The position numbers were made by a program, and so were the translations under genes. This document shows, in pieces, positions 33,810 through 43,116 of a stretch of 56,936 nucleotides of DNA. Each line of letters opens with the position of its first letter. Position 1 is the first letter of the stretch. Under the pieces are notes generated by a model. It searched no databases. It saw only the letters and a program-made list of their open reading frames with translations, and was not told the DNA's origin. Origin of the DNA: Pseudomonas paracarnis (GTDB lineage Bacteria > Pseudomonadota > Gammaproteobacteria > Pseudomonadales > Pseudomonadaceae); the NCBI RefSeq assembly GCF_904063055.1, contig NZ_CAJFCN010000021.1, positions 1 to 56,936 of the forward strand, given 5' to 3'.

Positions 33810-34600
33810 GGTGCCGAGACCGAGAACAAAAGCCCCAGATAGTGCTTAAGGTCACCCAGCTGGCTCATACGCCCGACAATAAGATCCTGCAACAATGCAA
33901 AGTACAGCAACAAAATACCGATTCCCGCCAGGCATTTAACCGGTGGCGCCAAGGTACTCACTTGCAATTGCTGGCTGTAGACGCCCAGCAACGCGATGCC
34001 AAACTCCAACAGCAACAACACGGCAATAAAGGGCGCAGCGTAAAGCATCATGTGCATGAACGTGTCACTCAGCATCCCGACAAATACGCTCATGCCATCA
34101 GCCGCTGGAAACGGAAACCACACGGTGGGTGGCCAGATCAGATAACTGTCCCAGATCACCTGGGTCAGCGTGCCCAACCCCAGAACGGCCATCAACAGGT
34201 AAATCGCCAGTTGCTTGAACATGTGCCCGATCGGTGTCGCGTCCGGCCCCAGTGACGGGTTAAGTTGGCCACCTGCCAAGGCTCCACGCTGGTTGTCCAG
34301 CAGTGCCCCGACCGACTCGAACATCCAGAACGGCATCGCCAGCAACACCCCGAGCAGCAACCCCAGGACCACTTCCTTGATCATCAGCGCACCGAGCATG
34401 ATTGCTGAAGGGTCCTGCCCTGCCAAAGCTGCGTGAATACCCGGCGCGGGCAGCAGCGCCAGGACCATCACGATGGTGTGCCGAGGCAGGCCTCGCACGT
34501 GCTGAAAACAAAACGCCGCCACCAAAATGCCACAGGGGTAAATACGCGCCATGCCAATCACCAGGCTGGGCAGGTAGTCAAGATAAAGCAGCACAGGCAA
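33806..34600 (-). CDS. hrcT: export apparatus protein HrcT (SctT)
   Basis: A 264-residue FliR-family membrane protein with about six membrane segments, including LPAPGIHAALAGQDPSA and PFWMFESVGALLDNQRGA, the latter a family signature. Part of the inner-membrane export gate. Four bases separate it from hrcS. Confidence 0.93.
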   Translation of the reverse strand: MPVLLYLDYLPSLVIGMARIYPCGILVAAFCFQHVRGLPRHTIVMVLALLPAPGIHAALAGQDPSAIMLGALMIKEVVLGLLLGVLLAMPFWMFESVGALLDNQRGALAGGQLNPSLGPDATPIGHMFKQLAIYLLMAVLGLGTLTQVIWDSYLIWPPTVWFPFPAADGMSVFVGMLSDTFMHMMLYAAPFIAVLLLLEFGIALLGVYSQQLQVSTLAPPVKCLAGIGILLLYFALLQDLIVGRMSQLGDLKHYLGLLFSVSAP

Positions 34601-34604
34601 CGCC

Positions 34605-34868
34605 TCAGTTCAGGGCCGAACGGCCGATCATTTCAAACGTCAGGTTGATCAGCTGGATCAACTCAACGCCAATCCAGCGGCCCGTCAGGATCAATGTGAC
34701 ACCCACCGCCACCAGCTTGATACCAAAGGGTAATGTCTGGTCCTGGATCTGCATCAGTGCTTGTACCAGGGAAGTCAGTACCCCCACCACCACCGCCACG
34801 ATCAGCGGCGGCGCCGACAGTACAACCACCAGCAACATGCCCTGCTTGAACAGCACGATAGGTTCCAT
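34605..34868 (-). CDS. hrcS: export apparatus protein HrcS (SctS)
   Basis: An 87-residue FliQ-family protein with two membrane segments and the family motif VGVLTSLVQALMQIQDQTL. Part of the export gate, seven bases downstream of hrcR. Confidence 0.95.
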   Translation of the reverse strand: MEPIVLFKQGMLLVVVLSAPPLIVAVVVGVLTSLVQALMQIQDQTLPFGIKLVAVGVTLILTGRWIGVELIQLINLTFEMIGRSALN

Positions 34869-34875
34869 ACGCCAC

Positions 34876-35529
34876 TCAGAGATAAGAAAGGAACAGGCTG
34901 TCGAGCAACCGCGACCAGCCAGACACCAGCACGAACAGCAGCAGCTTGAGTGGCAGGGAAATGGTCATCGGCGAGACCATCTGCATACCCAGCGCCAGCA
35001 GCAGGTTGGAAACAATAAGGTCGATCACGATGAAGGGGATATATATCAGGAACCCGATCTCGAACCCCGCCTGCAATTGCGAAAGCACAAAGGCCGGAAT
35101 CAGCAGGATAAGATCCTCACGCTGCACCTCCTGCGCCATTTTCGCTGGCCACAGACGTGCGGTATTTTCCAATAGATGGGTCAGCACATCCGGGTCCACA
35201 TTACGCAGCATGAAGGCACGCAAGGGGTTGATGGCCTCATTGCCGGTACTCAGAAACGTTTGCACGTTGGTCATGTCCAGAGGCGAAGCCTTGAGGTTCT
35301 CGGCGATCTCGTAACCCACCGGCGCCATGATGAACAAGGTGGCAGCCAGGGCGATTCCGTTGATGGCCATGCTTGGAGGCACCTGTTGTACGCCGATGGC
35401 ATTGCGGGTAATCATCAGCACAATCACGATTTTCAAGAAGGCTGTGCAGACAACCAACAGCATGGGCATCAACGACAACGCCCCCAGAAATACCGCCAGA
35501 ACTACCGGGTCCAGCCCCTGAAGAATCAT
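34876..35529 (-). CDS. hrcR: export apparatus protein HrcR (SctR)
   Basis: A 217-residue FliP-family protein with motifs FLKIVIVLMITRNAIGVQQVPPSMAI (conserved core) and FVLSQLQAGFEIGF. Forms the core pore of the export gate. It overlaps hrcQ by four bases. Confidence 0.96.
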   Translation of the reverse strand: MILQGLDPVVLAVFLGALSLMPMLLVVCTAFLKIVIVLMITRNAIGVQQVPPSMAINGIALAATLFIMAPVGYEIAENLKASPLDMTNVQTFLSTGNEAINPLRAFMLRNVDPDVLTHLLENTARLWPAKMAQEVQREDLILLIPAFVLSQLQAGFEIGFLIYIPFIVIDLIVSNLLLALGMQMVSPMTISLPLKLLLFVLVSGWSRLLDSLFLSYL

Positions 35530-36539
35530 CGACCGAACACCACTCGGGACAACTGCAACCCCAGACGCCCGTCAACTTCCACCAACTGTCCCTGGCCGAT
35601 GGGTCGATCCCCGTAATACAGTCCCGCCGTGCCCGGGGCGAAACCGGCAATGCCCAATACCGAGCCGGGCACGAGGTTACGCAGCTCCCCCAGGGTAAGG
35701 TTCAGTGTTCCGCAGCGTACGTTCAGCGTCATGCTCAACTCATCGAACGGCTCGGGGCCGAATACATCCATGACAGGTTCATCGTTTTCATGCCCCGAGT
35801 AATGAGGTACAGCTAAATCTTCGTCCACGGACATGTCCTCGATAGAAGTAAGAATGAAACGTAACCGCCCGTTGTCATCGTCAATGCCCCCGTGCAGGCG
35901 CTCTCTGCCAACCTGCACATAGCCGCTGCCCAGGGCCTGGAAGAAGGTCTGTTCAAGCACCAGCACATCGCCGGTCCGCAGGCTACTGGCCTGTACAATC
36001 GGTAACCGCAACCGCCCAAGGGTCACGGCAATTGCCAATTGAAACGACAACGGCAGTGGCGCAGCCGTGGCCCGCCAGGAACTCGCCTCGTGCAAGGCCA
36101 AAAAGCTTTCGGGGCTCAACCAGGCATAACCCTCAGCCCAGGATGCCCCCAGGGTCACGGTGAGGCGGCAGCCAAACCCCCTTGGTCGCTCGGTGTGCAG
36201 CAATCTCACATAACCCAACAACGACCGCACTTCGGGGCTCAGGTAATACTGGAACAACGCCCAGAACCAGGAGTCTGGTTCGTTGTCGGCCCCAGCGAGG
36301 GTCACCGGACACTCGCCCATCAGGCTGAGCAACGGCCCTGCCTTAGCGAGCGCCAGCACGCCGCACTGCGTGTCAAAGCACACCGCTTCACTGCCAACTG
36401 GCGCACGTCCAGGCTCAAGCCGCAGCTCACCGGCCTGACCCGCGACATGGAACGGCAGGTACAGGCCGCGCCCCAGTCGGTTGCGTGCGGCAACCAAGTC
36501 GCTCTTGATCGACGGGAATGTCAGTAGCGGTACGATCAT
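35526..36539 (-). CDS. hrcQ: C-ring protein HrcQ (SctQ), unsplit form
   Basis: The 337-residue protein ends with a SpoA domain (LNVRCGTLNLTLGELRNLVPG, about residues 273-335) and is preceded by a long N-terminal region. P. syringae encodes the two parts as separate hrcQa and hrcQb genes; here they are one open frame, as in the rsc clusters of P. fluorescens. It forms the cytoplasmic sorting platform. It overlaps hrpP and hrcR by four bases each. Confidence 0.92.
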   Translation of the reverse strand: MIVPLLTFPSIKSDLVAARNRLGRGLYLPFHVAGQAGELRLEPGRAPVGSEAVCFDTQCGVLALAKAGPLLSLMGECPVTLAGADNEPDSWFWALFQYYLSPEVRSLLGYVRLLHTERPRGFGCRLTVTLGASWAEGYAWLSPESFLALHEASSWRATAAPLPLSFQLAIAVTLGRLRLPIVQASSLRTGDVLVLEQTFFQALGSGYVQVGRERLHGGIDDDNGRLRFILTSIEDMSVDEDLAVPHYSGHENDEPVMDVFGPEPFDELSMTLNVRCGTLNLTLGELRNLVPGSVLGIAGFAPGTAGLYYGDRPIGQGQLVEVDGRLGLQLSRVVFGR

Positions 36540-36994
36540 AGGTTGCCGACGCTTGGCACAAGTACGCTGACTGGCCGCCCCAGCGCTTGCGCAAAACGTT
36601 CCTCACACTGCTGTCGTACGCCACTGAGCCAGCGTGCCGTGGCGCCCTGTTCAGCTTCCAGCTCAATGGTCCAGGCGCTCTGTTCTCGGCGCACGCTGGC
36701 ATTGATCCGTCCCAGACGTGGCAAGTACAACACTGCCTGCAACGGCCATTGCGAACCGGCCAATACACGCGGCGCCAGCTGTTCGGCGAGCGCCTCGATC
36801 ATGGCGATACCGGATACTGATTTTTTTCCCGATAAGGAGGCTCCCGTCCCTGTGCCCTCACGCTCATCAGCAAACAGCCGCGCAAACAGTCGCCCTTGCT
36901 CCCAGGGCACCACGCCCGCTGTTCCCGGCTCACGTTCTTCCCGAGGCTCACGCAGGGGCGGTCTTTGAGGGGGTTTATTAGCAACCTTAGTCAT
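36536..36994 (-). CDS. hrpP: type III secretion protein HrpP (substrate-specificity switch)
   Basis: A 152-residue protein with a proline-rich start (KPPQRPPLREPREE) and a C-terminal half ending in LGRPVSVLVPSV. Size and position between hrpO and hrcQ match HrpP/SctP, which controls pilus length and the switch to late substrates. It overlaps both neighbours by four bases. Confidence 0.82.
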   Translation of the reverse strand: MTKVANKPPQRPPLREPREEREPGTAGVVPWEQGRLFARLFADEREGTGTGASLSGKKSVSGIAMIEALAEQLAPRVLAGSQWPLQAVLYLPRLGRINASVRREQSAWTIELEAEQGATARWLSGVRQQCEERFAQALGRPVSVLVPSVGNL

Positions 36995-37419
36995 GCCGGC
37001 TCCCGTGCCAGTAAAAGTGATAACTCCTGTAACTTTTCAACCTGTCGCAAGCATTCGGTGGCTTGCCTCTGGGCTTTGCCAACGTGGCTTTCTTTTACTG
37101 GCCGTTGGCTGCGCAACGCCTCAAGCTGCCCCTCTTCTCGCTGGGTGCTGGCGGATAAGGAGTGTTCCTGGGCGCGCCAGGATTTCAGCCCCTTCAAGGT
37201 CAGGGTCTGGCCCTGATGCTGACTGAGCAACTGCGCACTTTGCCGGGCTTCCTCCTGCCGAGTCTGTTCAAGTGCTTCCTGGGCCTGCTGGATGTGCGCA
37301 AGCAGGGCCTGCTGCGCACGCTTGGCCTCACGCAGGGCACGCTCGGCCCGATCGGCCCGGTGCCTGCGCAGGCGCTGCAGCGTCTCCACCTCACCGAGCA
37401 GTACGTCAGAATGGGACAT
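36991..37419 (-). CDS. hrpO: type III secretion protein HrpO (SctO)
   Basis: A 142-residue, highly charged coiled-coil protein (LQRLRRHRADRAERALREAKRAQQ) like the stalk protein YscO/FliJ that connects the ATPase to the export gate. It overlaps hrcN by 14 bases and hrpP by four. Confidence 0.88.
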   Translation of the reverse strand: MSHSDVLLGEVETLQRLRRHRADRAERALREAKRAQQALLAHIQQAQEALEQTRQEEARQSAQLLSQHQGQTLTLKGLKSWRAQEHSLSASTQREEGQLEALRSQRPVKESHVGKAQRQATECLRQVEKLQELSLLLAREPA

Positions 37420-38764
37420 GGGCGGTCAGCTCCTTGAGTTGCTCCAGCGTGACAGCCATCGGTGTCGGCTCACGCAAATCCTGGCGCAGGAAACCATCCA
37501 CCGCTTGGCGACTGTTCACCGCCAGGTCCGTCAGGGCATCGCTGCCAGGCTGGTACTCGCCCAGCTTGAGCATCAACTCAATCTGCTGGTACGCCGATAG
37601 CAAACGCCGCAACGCCGTGCCCGCCTGGATATCCGCAGGTTCTGCGACGTTGCTCAATATTCGTGAAAGGCTCGCCAGCACATCTACCGCCGGATAGTGC
37701 CCACGCTCGGCCAATTTGCGCGACAGCACGATATGGCCGTCAAGCAACGAACGCACTTCGTCGGCCACCGGGTCGTTCATGGAGTCCTGCTCGATCAGCA
37801 CCGTGTAGATCGCTGTGATCACACCGTCACGGGTCAACCCGGCGCGTTCCACCAGACGCGGCAGCAAGCTGTACACCGAAGGCGGCAGACCACCGCGTCC
37901 CAGGGGCTCACCGGCAGCCAGGCCAATTTCGCGCTGGGCCCTGGCGAAACGAGTCAGGGAATCAATCAGCAACAACACCCGTTGACCCTTGCGCCGAAAA
38001 CCTTCAGCCAACGCCGTGGCGGTGAATGCAGCGCGAGCGCGCTCCATGCTGGAGCGATCAGACGTAGCACACACCAGTACCGCTTTGGAGCGCAGTTGCT
38101 CATCCAGCTCATGGTCGAGAAACTCACGCAACTCGCGGCCTCGCTCGCCGATCAGGCCGAACACGATGACGTCGCATTCGACGTTACGGGCGATCTCGGC
38201 CAACAAGGTCGTCTTGCCGCAACCGGCCCCGGCGAACAGACCGACGCGCTGGCCTTCACCCAGCGTCATCAAGCCATCAATGGAACGCACCCCAGTGGCC
38301 AGGGCACGGTTGATCCGCGGGCGCTCGGTGGGTAACGGCGCTTCACACAGCACCGCACTGGTATCGGGCAGTTCAGCTTCGACAAACGCACTGGCGCCCT
38401 GCCCCGTAATCGGTCGCCCGAAACCATCCAGTACTTGGCCCAACAGCGCCTCGCTGACCTGCACACGATGCGAAACGCCCAGGCGCTCAACGCCAGCGCC
38501 CACTCGTACGCCTTCCAGATTACCCAGGGCACTGAGTACTGCATCCTGCTGATCAAAGCCGATGATTTCGGCGAGCATGAAATCGCCCGGCCCTTTTTCC
38601 ACTTGGCACAAATCGCCGATGCGCGCCTGAGGCAATCGGCATTGCAGCAACATGCCATTGACGCGCTGGATGCGACCACGCATCGCCACTGGCGCAAAGC
38701 TGCTCAGCGCCTGGGCCTGGCGCTGTTGCCAGGCGTCGAGACGCGCTTGCAATTGCGTACTCAC
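37406..38764 (-). CDS. hrcN: type III secretion ATPase HrcN (SctN)
   Basis: The 452-residue F1-like ATPase has Walker A AGAGCGKTTL, the Walker B region VLLLIDSLTRFARAQREIGLA and the signature GEPLGRGGLPPSVYSLLPRL. It unfolds and delivers substrates. The GTG at 38764 overlaps the hrpQ stop codon (GTGA); a TTG one codon earlier is possible. Confidence 0.96.
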   Translation of the reverse strand: MSTQLQARLDAWQQRQAQALSSFAPVAMRGRIQRVNGMLLQCRLPQARIGDLCQVEKGPGDFMLAEIIGFDQQDAVLSALGNLEGVRVGAGVERLGVSHRVQVSEALLGQVLDGFGRPITGQGASAFVEAELPDTSAVLCEAPLPTERPRINRALATGVRSIDGLMTLGEGQRVGLFAGAGCGKTTLLAEIARNVECDVIVFGLIGERGRELREFLDHELDEQLRSKAVLVCATSDRSSMERARAAFTATALAEGFRRKGQRVLLLIDSLTRFARAQREIGLAAGEPLGRGGLPPSVYSLLPRLVERAGLTRDGVITAIYTVLIEQDSMNDPVADEVRSLLDGHIVLSRKLAERGHYPAVDVLASLSRILSNVAEPADIQAGTALRRLLSAYQQIELMLKLGEYQPGSDALTDLAVNSRQAVDGFLRQDLREPTPMAVTLEQLKELTAHVPF

Positions 38765-39660
38765 CAAAGCACCTCATAACGCTGCGCACCGTCGAAAACC
38801 ACCTTGCTGTTGTCGATCAGCACCAGGCGCAGGCCGTCTATCTGATCCCCCAGAAAAAGCCGGCTGCCCTCTTCCAGAACCACGTGGCCGTTCGGTCCGC
38901 CCACTATCTGCACAATCCTGAACGGCAAGGCCTCATCGCGCACACGGACACGACTGATCACCGGCACCGCACTGTCGAATTGCTCACCAAAACGGCTGAG
39001 CATCCGCGACACCAACTCCACATCCTCCTGGGAAACATCCCCGCTCAGCACGACTTGGCCGTTGATCACCTGCAAGCCGATGCGCGGGTTCAACTCACGC
39101 TCGCCAAGCATCTTCACCAACTGTTGGCGCACATCAATCGGCGAGGCCAGTTCCTGTTTGCCAGCCACCGCAGGCATCAGCGAAGCCTGGGCCTCATGCT
39201 CCCCTGTCGAGACCATGCCCACTACGGCGATGATGATCGCCATCACCAGCACCAGGCTGATCAAGCGCTTTTGCTGCGAGGGCGCAATGGCGGACAACAT
39301 CAGTGCCTGCACGGGTTCATCCGGCGATGGCACCGCTGCGGCCGCCGGCGCCACAGGCTCGGGCCACGGTTGATCCGCCAGGGTGACGCACAACCTTACG
39401 CTGCCCACCAGAAAGGGCACGTTCAATGCCAGATTCGGGATCTGCGCCATGGCTTGCCCAGCAGCCCCGTACAACAGTTCCGCCTGGGCCTGCACCGACC
39501 AGTTAGCCTCAAAAAAGCGCAGCAACGCATGCTGCTCGGCAACCCCTGGATCGTTCAGCACCAAGTCAGCATCTGCCTGGGCGCCAATGCTCCATTGTTC
39601 GCCAAACAACGGCAACGCAGCGCCCTGGCGCTGGCCATCAAGCACCCTTAGCTCATACAT
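38761..39660 (-). CDS. hrpQ: inner-membrane ring protein HrpQ (SctD)
   Basis: A 299-residue protein with an N-terminal FHA-like cytoplasmic domain (about residues 1-100), one membrane segment (LISLVLVMAIIIAVVGMV) and a periplasmic domain with a BON-like segment. The start at 39660 is supported by AGGAGGG upstream; a nine-codon extension is less likely. Located between hrcV and hrcN as in P. syringae. Confidence 0.9.
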   Translation of the reverse strand: MYELRVLDGQRQGAALPLFGEQWSIGAQADADLVLNDPGVAEQHALLRFFEANWSVQAQAELLYGAAGQAMAQIPNLALNVPFLVGSVRLCVTLADQPWPEPVAPAAAAVPSPDEPVQALMLSAIAPSQQKRLISLVLVMAIIIAVVGMVSTGEHEAQASLMPAVAGKQELASPIDVRQQLVKMLGERELNPRIGLQVINGQVVLSGDVSQEDVELVSRMLSRFGEQFDSAVPVISRVRVRDEALPFRIVQIVGGPNGHVVLEEGSRLFLGDQIDGLRLVLIDNSKVVFDGAQRYEVLW

Positions 39661-39697
39661 TATCGAGCCCTCCTTCGTATTAACCATGGCCGCAGGC

Positions 39698-41791
39698 TCA
39701 TGCCGCCGCCCCCCGCATCAAGGCTTCCTGGCCCAGGTCTATGCGCCCCAGGACCTTGACCTTGGATGTGCTTCCCAACTCAGCGAAAGACAGCACCGGT
39801 ACATGGTTGAACTCTTCCAGCAGCAAGGTCCGCAATGGGCTGCGCAAGTCTTGCGCCACCAACATCACACTTTTTCTCTTGGCCCTTAGTACAAAGGCTT
39901 GGTTGAGCAAACTGATAAAGGCCGCGCTGTGGTTCTCGTCCAGCGCGAAAAACACGCCGGTCTGGGTCTGGCGCAGCGCCTCGCGCAGGATGTTTTCGCT
40001 CTGCGGAGATAACAGCCAGGCATGCAGGCCATCGGCCTCGCTGTACTGGTGGTAGATCTGTGCCTTGAGGGCAATGCGCGCATAGTCGGCCAGGGCTTCC
40101 GGCTCACGCTCATGCTGCCCGTACTCGATCAGCGACTCGACAATCAGCCGCACTGCTCGCAGCGGTACGCCTTCACTGGCCAGGCGTTGCAACACCGCCG
40201 AAAAACGCGAGAGCGGCATGATGCGCTGCAGTTCCTGCACCAGTTCCGGCTGGTTATGCTCAAGCCAACTCAAGATCGACTTGCTCTCCTGAATCCCCAG
40301 GAACTGCGGCCCGCTGAGCATCATTGCCTGCCTCATGCGTTCCAGGATCAGGTGCGTAGCCGTGAAGCGCTCCAGCTCTGGGTCCTCCAGCAGCGGGTCA
40401 TCAGGAGGCAACCAGAGCCAATCCTGTTCATCCCGCTCAGCCAGCCCCGGTATGGCGTGCTCAGGCTCAACCGTCAGCGCCTTGCGCTCAACAGCCACAT
40501 GGTTGACCACTGACGCCCTGACCATGGGCACCTCATGCACGCAAAAGCGCATTTCATCGGCGGCCAGGGAATCATCGAGTTCAACTTCGAACGGCGGCAA
40601 TGTCAGGCCGATATTGGCGACCAGCGAGTTTCGCGCCTGGCGAATCCCATGAATCAGGTCCGTCACCTCAGGCGTTCCGCGCAGCACGGGGGAAAACTGC
40701 AATAGGTAGGGGCGCGACGGATCAAATCCGCGCAAGTCCTCTTTACCGTTCTCTTCAGGTCGAACGACCTCGGCGGCTTCGTTGGCGGGCTCTGCCTGTC
40801 GTTGACGCTGGCGGACCAGGTAGTAACCCACACAGCCGGTGATCAGCGCGATAAGAATAAACACCAGGGTAGGCATGCCCGGCACTAGGGCAAACGCAAG
40901 CATTCCCACCGAGGCAATCACCCAGCTCTTGGGCTCGCTGGTCATTTGCCGAGCAATTTCGACGCCCATGTTACTGACGCCTTTGCGTCCATCCGGCGCC
41001 ACGCGGGTGATGATCATGCCCGCAGTCAGAGAGATCAGCAGCGCTGGAATCTGTGCTATCAGGCCATCGCCAATCGTCAGCACCGAATACAACGAAATGG
41101 AATCGGCAGCGCTCAACCCGTGCTGGAACATGCCCGTGGAGAAGCCGCCCAACAGGTTGACCACGACGATGATCAAACCGGCGATGGCGTCGCCTTTGAC
41201 GAACTTCATGGCGCCATCCATGGCCCCAAACAGCTGGCTTTCACGCGACAGCTGATCGCGTTTGTCGCGCGCCTGCACACCGTCAATCAACCCGGCACGC
41301 AAATCGCTGTCGATAGACATCTGCTTACCCGGCATTGCATCCAGGCTAAATCGCGCCGCGACCTCGGCAACCCGCTCCGAACCCTTGGTGATCACCAGGA
41401 AGTTGACCAGGGTCAGGATCAGGAAGATCACCATCCCCACCGCCAGGTTTCCCCCCACCACAAAATTACCGAACGCCTCAACGATGTCACCGGCGTCCTG
41501 TTCCAACAAGATCAGGCGCGTGGTCGCGATCGACAGCGCCAATCGAAACATAGTGGTCAACAACAGGATCGACGGGAACGACGAGAACGCCAAAGGGCCC
41601 GGTAGATAAAGCGCCAGTACGATCAACAGGCAAGATATGCAGATATTGAGAGCAATCAGAATATCTACCAGCCAGGTCGGCAGTGGAACGATAAAGATAA
41701 AGATAATGGCCATGACCACCACAGCGCCCAGCACTTCAGCTCGCTGTGCCACTTTGAGCAGTAAGCCATTGATGGTCGACAGCAGAGTCAC
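39698..41791 (-). CDS. hrcV: export gate protein HrcV (SctV)
   Basis: A 697-residue FHIPEP-family protein: about seven or eight membrane segments in the first 330 residues with TRLILLEQDAGDIVEAFG and the conserved MPGKQMSIDSDLRAG. A large cytoplasmic domain that forms the nonameric gate ring follows. A GTG start overlaps the hrpJ stop by four bases. Confidence 0.96.
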   Translation of the reverse strand: MTLLSTINGLLLKVAQRAEVLGAVVVMAIIFIFIVPLPTWLVDILIALNICISCLLIVLALYLPGPLAFSSFPSILLLTTMFRLALSIATTRLILLEQDAGDIVEAFGNFVVGGNLAVGMVIFLILTLVNFLVITKGSERVAEVAARFSLDAMPGKQMSIDSDLRAGLIDGVQARDKRDQLSRESQLFGAMDGAMKFVKGDAIAGLIIVVVNLLGGFSTGMFQHGLSAADSISLYSVLTIGDGLIAQIPALLISLTAGMIITRVAPDGRKGVSNMGVEIARQMTSEPKSWVIASVGMLAFALVPGMPTLVFILIALITGCVGYYLVRQRQRQAEPANEAAEVVRPEENGKEDLRGFDPSRPYLLQFSPVLRGTPEVTDLIHGIRQARNSLVANIGLTLPPFEVELDDSLAADEMRFCVHEVPMVRASVVNHVAVERKALTVEPEHAIPGLAERDEQDWLWLPPDDPLLEDPELERFTATHLILERMRQAMMLSGPQFLGIQESKSILSWLEHNQPELVQELQRIMPLSRFSAVLQRLASEGVPLRAVRLIVESLIEYGQHEREPEALADYARIALKAQIYHQYSEADGLHAWLLSPQSENILREALRQTQTGVFFALDENHSAAFISLLNQAFVLRAKRKSVMLVAQDLRSPLRTLLLEEFNHVPVLSFAELGSTSKVKVLGRIDLGQEALMRGAAA

Positions 41792-42852
41792 GTCATAGCC
41801 TCGGCCAGCTCAGGAGAACGCTGGGTTCCGCCATCGATCCGGTTCAGTTCGTCCATCACCGCTACAAACTTGAACAAGGTTTCCTCACGGACTCTGGTGT
41901 CAGGCCACAAGGCCAAAGGTAACTGCCGGATCAGAGGGTAAAGCGCGTTGAGAGCTGTCAATTGCCTGGTAGGCGAACCACTCCCCATCTCATTCCCCAA
42001 CCGCAGAATTTCATCGGCGCCTATGCCGCTGCTGGCATATCCGAGCAGGCGCTGCAGCAGCGTAACGGCCTCATCCTCCATCTCCAGGCGCTGCTTGCAC
42101 GTCACGCAACTGGCCAGCACTGCGCTCAACTGCCCGCAGCTTCGCAGCCCCACCAGCAAGGAGCGCAGCAATGGTGTAGGCACCGAGGACACCAAGGCGG
42201 CAATATCGTCTGCCAGGGCTTTACGCATCACGTTAAGCCCTTCTTGAAACCCATCACCGCCGTATACACCCAGCAGGGCTTGCATCATTGTTGCCAGGGA
42301 TTGGCGCGTGACCACGCTGGCGTAGTAGAGCGCACGTAGGGCCTGGCGCTCCTCGGGGTCCACGCTGGCGGCTTGCAGTGTTAAGGCGATGTTCAGGCCG
42401 GCCTGGATTTCGCCCTTGAAACGCGCCTCCAGCTTGGCGATGGCTGCGTGTGCCAGGGCCGCTTCGGATTTACGGACTTCAGCGTCCGCCTCGCTCACCA
42501 CATGCTTGAGCACCACGAAAGCACGCGCCGGGTCGCCTCCGGCGAGGTCGAGCAATTTTTCGAGACTGGCGCTTTGCAGCAACTGCATCCTGATTCGGCG
42601 CGAAACCGAAGCCATGCTCGCCTGGGCCGGGTGACCCAACTGGTCATAAAGCTCCACCAGCTTTTCAGCCGCAGGCACGCGCACGCCCATTTGCCGATGG
42701 GCCAGCGGGAGCTTATTGAGCTCCACTTCCTGATTGAACAGATGGGCCAGTTCGTCGACACCCTTCGCAGGTGCAGGCACGGAGCCAGTGTTGATAACAG
42801 GTTGATCCGAGCTTTGGACCGTTTGCACATCGTTGCGAGATTCGACTTTCAT
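41788..42852 (-). CDS. hrpJ: type III secretion gatekeeper HrpJ (SctW)
   Basis: A 354-residue soluble protein of the HrpJ/YopN/InvE family, which controls the order of secreted substrates. The N-terminal region has LFNQEVELNKLPLAHRQMG and the HrpJ domain (about 60-220) follows. It is the first gene of the seven-membrane-component minus-strand operon and lies 32 bases downstream of a hrp box. Confidence 0.9.
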   Translation of the reverse strand: MKVESRNDVQTVQSSDQPVINTGSVPAPAKGVDELAHLFNQEVELNKLPLAHRQMGVRVPAAEKLVELYDQLGHPAQASMASVSRRIRMQLLQSASLEKLLDLAGGDPARAFVVLKHVVSEADAEVRKSEAALAHAAIAKLEARFKGEIQAGLNIALTLQAASVDPEERQALRALYYASVVTRQSLATMMQALLGVYGGDGFQEGLNVMRKALADDIAALVSSVPTPLLRSLLVGLRSCGQLSAVLASCVTCKQRLEMEDEAVTLLQRLLGYASSGIGADEILRLGNEMGSGSPTRQLTALNALYPLIRQLPLALWPDTRVREETLFKFVAVMDELNRIDGGTQRSPELAEAMT

Positions 42853-42883
42853 GGACAGGCCAGTTCAGGAAGAGTGTTTTCCC

Positions 42884-42912
42884 TGTGTGGCGAGGCCCAC
42901 CCATACGGTTCC
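42884..42912 (-). promoter_or_regulatory. hrp box of the hrpJ operon
   Basis: On the minus strand, GGAACC-N16-CCACACA, a perfect match to the HrpL consensus. It lies 32 bases upstream of hrpJ and should drive the operon through hrcU, since no other hrp box is visible inside it. Confidence 0.93.
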
Positions 42913-43047
42913 ATAGAAATTTGAGGCTGAGGCGGGTTTGAAAAGACTTGCACAGGCACCTGTTCCCCCGTGCAAAAGTCTGCGTAAAAACACCTCCATT
43001 CAAAATATTTATCTATGTATATCAAGCTATTAAACGATTTTTTCTCT

Positions 43048-43064
43048 TTGGCACACGCAGTGCA
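43048..43064 (+). promoter_or_regulatory. sigma-54 promoter of hrpL
   Basis: TTGGCACA-N4-GTGCA has the invariant GG and GC spaced by ten bases and matches the sigma-54 consensus (TTGGCACG-N4-TTGCA) at all but two positions. Transcription would start about 43076 and read into hrpL. The HrpR/S-like activator gene at 25451 is the expected partner. Confidence 0.88.
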
Positions 43065-43116
43065 ATCGGGTTCCTGTCGATACGTTTTCGACTGCGTCTA
43101 CCTTAAGGAAAAAATC

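Noticed and set aside
43015..43116. Longer N terminus for HrpL
   Set aside because: It would begin upstream of the sigma-54 promoter at 43048-43064; the ATG at 43117 has a good ribosome-binding site and gives the family length.
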